64,000 nt of DNA from Bradyrhizobium lablabi. Its GTDB lineage: Bacteria; Pseudomonadota; Alphaproteobacteria; Rhizobiales; Xanthobacteraceae. The DNA is taken from positions 6,792,501 to 6,856,500 of the forward strand of contig NZ_LT670844.1 of NCBI RefSeq assembly GCF_900141755.1, in the 5' to 3' direction. Position 1 is the first letter of the stretch. Each line of letters opens with the position of its first letter. The notes under the pieces are model-generated. The model had not been told where the DNA came from, did not search any database, and saw only the letters and a program-made list of their open reading frames with translations. Below are positions 63,471 to 64,000 of the stretch, in pieces. Position numbers and translations under genes: made by a program.

Positions 63471-63863
63471 CACGGGCGATGGTTGCCGTGTCCGCGCCTG
63501 AGCCGTAAAGCATCGTCATGCGGATATCCGTTGCGCTTGGAATTGTTCTCGCGGGACTCGCGCTCCCGACATAGAATGTGGCCGCACAATTTATCGAAAA
63601 GAAAGTGCCCACCTTGGCGGCGGCACAGAGAATCTCATTGCATTTTCATCGGAGATCGAGCGTGTTCGTTGCGTTTGGGAGCAGTCCTTTTTGGTGCGGC
63701 GCTCGTCTCGTTGGGCTTAGACATATTGCCCGAATGTTGTGGTGTCGGGTCATAGACGCGTATGCTGAGGCGCGGCTCGCGCCAAGCAGCATGGCCCGTC
63801 ATCCGATCATGACCGTCCCGTGCTATTTTCCATGAAGGGCCGCTTCTGGCGCAAAGCGGACAT
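63386..63863. repeat. 478-bp direct repeat, right copy
   Basis: Right partner of 34375-34852, beginning inside the cytochrome c gene and ending at GGCGCAAAGCGGACAT. Beyond it (63864-64000) I see only a short inverted repeat GATGTCTG/CAGACATC at 63877-63906. Confidence 0.95.
63518..63640 (+). pseudogene. Broken GlcG/HbpS-like haem-binding gene start (right repeat copy)
   Basis: Signal-like MRISVALGIVLAGLALPT, TAG stop at 63572, then NVAAQFIEKKVPTLAAAQRI in the same frame. It looks like a second secreted haem-binding protein gene, next after the cytochrome gene, that lost its end. Very short, so the family match is tentative. Confidence 0.4.
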
Positions 63864-64000
63864 TCGCCGAAACGTTGATGTCTGCCTGGTGCCAGAAACA
63901 GACATCACCACGCCTTATGGCTCGGACTCGCGCAACCAAAAGAAGAGCCGCCTCTTGGCTCTCGAATGACTGTCACCTATCTTGGATAGGCTCTTAGCTA

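Noticed and set aside
63470..63491. Hairpin ACACGG/CCGTGT after the last cytochrome gene as a terminator
   Set aside because: Six-base stem, ten-base loop and no T tract; also present in the stranded left repeat copy.

Overview
The window looks like a chromosomal segment of an alphaproteobacterium of the Bradyrhizobium/Rhodopseudomonas group (Nitrobacteraceae). The reasons are the high GC, the gene content (Anbu operon, GapR-like DUF2312, peptide ABC transport), several families of long imperfect palindromes between genes of the kind common in Bradyrhizobium, and many COG2984 substrate-binding-protein tails. This assignment is inference from sequence character only.

Positions 1-27250 read as ordinary chromosome. 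They hold a partial SDR; the four-gene Anbu proteasome-homologue operon (Anbu, transglutaminase-like, alpha-E, circularly permuted ATP-grasp); a CinA-type molybdopterin-binding protein and a xanthine phosphoribosyltransferase; a MetE-like protein, two glutathione transferases, a DsbA-fold isomerase, a quinone oxidoreductase and a crotonase; an IS4-type insertion in an intergenic palindrome; a peptide uptake and breakdown locus (amidase, M20D, M81, fused DppD-DppF ATPase, two permeases, an M20 peptidase and a divergent binding protein); and an ArsR-SRPBCC-GST operon. Nearly every longer intergenic gap up to 21.7 kb holds one of five palindrome families.

Positions 27480-39250 are a scrapyard and island border. 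They contain an IS3 element with 60-bp terminal repeats, a frameshifted cytochrome P460 gene, a brnTA toxin-antitoxin pair, four separate C-terminal remnants of COG2984-type ABC binding proteins, a GYD protein, a universal stress protein, tRNA-Leu(UAA) beside a tyrosine recombinase, a transposase tail, an HlyD tail, the 3' end of a group II intron, an IS30 element and a GapR-like protein.

Positions 39300-55461 are a compact co-directional biosynthetic cluster: LuxR, a lux-box-like site, LuxI (acyl-homoserine-lactone synthase), MbtH, a 2505-residue NRPS with domains C-A-T-C-A-T-reductase, a GT1 glycosyltransferase, an RND adaptor and pump, and an EntD-type phosphopantetheinyl transferase. Together they suggest a quorum-controlled, possibly glycosylated and exported dipeptide aldehyde, alcohol or cyclised product. 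Its two adenylation domains share a near-identical 592-bp block and differ mainly in the specificity core.

Positions 56328-63470 are a second co-directional cluster: a GlcG/HbpS-like protein, a Tat-exported gluconate-2-dehydrogenase-type small subunit, a GMC flavoprotein, a dihaem cytochrome c, a ba3-type oxidase (small membrane protein, CuA subunit II, subunit I) and another dihaem cytochrome c. It looks like a private electron chain from a periplasmic dehydrogenase to oxygen. Both clusters lie between two 478-bp direct repeats (34375-34852 and 63386-63863) that differ at one base. The left copy is cut from the 3' end of the last cytochrome gene, so the 29-kb block looks duplicated, inserted or excisable as a unit.
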